DNA of 64,000 nt from contig CM066925.1 of NCBI GenBank assembly GCA_033964015.1, positions 12,446,204-12,510,203 on the forward strand, in the 5' to 3' direction. This DNA is from Scolanthus callimorphus (Eukaryota > Cnidaria > Anthozoa > Actiniaria > Edwardsiidae). Of this stretch, positions 63,768 through 64,000 are shown piece after piece. The translations under genes were made by a program, and so were the position numbers. Under the pieces are notes generated by a model. That model saw nothing but the letters and a program-made list of their open reading frames with translations. It did no database searches and had not been told where the DNA came from. Numbering within the stretch: position 1 is the stretch's first letter; each line of letters begins with the position of its first letter.

Positions 63768-64000
63768 ATTTTTTGGACGAGATACTCATGTTTGGCCTGT
63801 TCAAGTTGAGCTCTAGTATGGACGGGACGCACTATTAGGTATTCACTAAAACATAGTTTGCTTCGGGATTGTCGTTGAAGCGCGCGCGCGGAAGACAAAG
63901 CCGTTAGCGCCCGACGCACGTTTTTAAATTTAAAATGCTAGACCAAATACAATTTGTGAAAAATAAAACGGATCGTCGCAGATTAATCTATTGAGCCTTT
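63768..64000. other. Window end, no gene called
   Basis: A GC-rich spot (GCGCGCGCGCGG near 63881) upstream of an open frame that soon enters the MITE. It could be a promoter of a gene beyond the window; nothing supports one inside it. Confidence 0.3.

Noticed and set aside
63386..63919. 177-codon minus-strand open frame
   Set aside because: Most of it is the GCTGATTGCA MITE; only about 50 codons are outside, with no family match.

Overview
This window is animal nuclear DNA. It is AT-rich, its genes carry short spliced exons with GT..AG junctions, and its intergenic space is packed with miniature inverted-repeat transposable elements (MITEs). Splicing is dense and the proteins are close to vertebrate orthologues. 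With the very AT-rich, MITE-laden introns this fits a cnidarian, most likely an anthozoan (coral or anemone). The species is an inference, because no diagnostic organism-specific gene is present.

Gene layout: (1) 0.67-2.56 kb, plus: ribosomal protein L19, lacking only its first five coding bases. (2) 6.46-10.14 kb, minus: RNF19-type RBR E3 ubiquitin ligase with membrane segments. (3) 19.69-20.64 kb, plus: a two-exon 170-residue protein that resembles a stand-alone SEFIR/TIR-like domain. (4) 24.47-32.78 kb, minus: CCDC6 in nine exons. (5) 40.58-46.38 kb, plus: SPEF1/CLAMP, a microtubule and cilia protein, in eight exons. (6) 50.70-55.57 kb, minus: a BAG3-like co-chaperone with an N-terminal WW domain, a long Gln/Pro/Gly/Tyr-rich middle and a C-terminal BAG domain. 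(7) 56.68-58.89 kb, plus: a CLN3 (battenin) family membrane protein. (8) 61.23-62.18 kb, minus: an intronless SLC25A51-like mitochondrial carrier. The genes do not form a pathway. RNF19, BAG3-like and CLN3 all touch protein quality control or lysosomes, but that is probably chance.

The rest is mostly mobile DNA: a G-capped hAT-like family with 8-bp target duplications (four clear copies), Harbinger-like elements with TAA duplications, a TA-duplicating family seen six or seven times, a 3.8-kb TTAA-bounded fold-back element, tRNA-derived SINE sequence, and several nested insertions that give a relative order of events. Long G or C runs sit inside many unrelated families.

Four multi-exon genes (RNF19, SPEF1, BAG3-like, CLN3) are each exactly one base short of an open frame, usually at a small homopolymer. 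This looks like residual base-calling or assembly deletion rather than gene decay. All family names come from recognising sequence by eye; no search was run.
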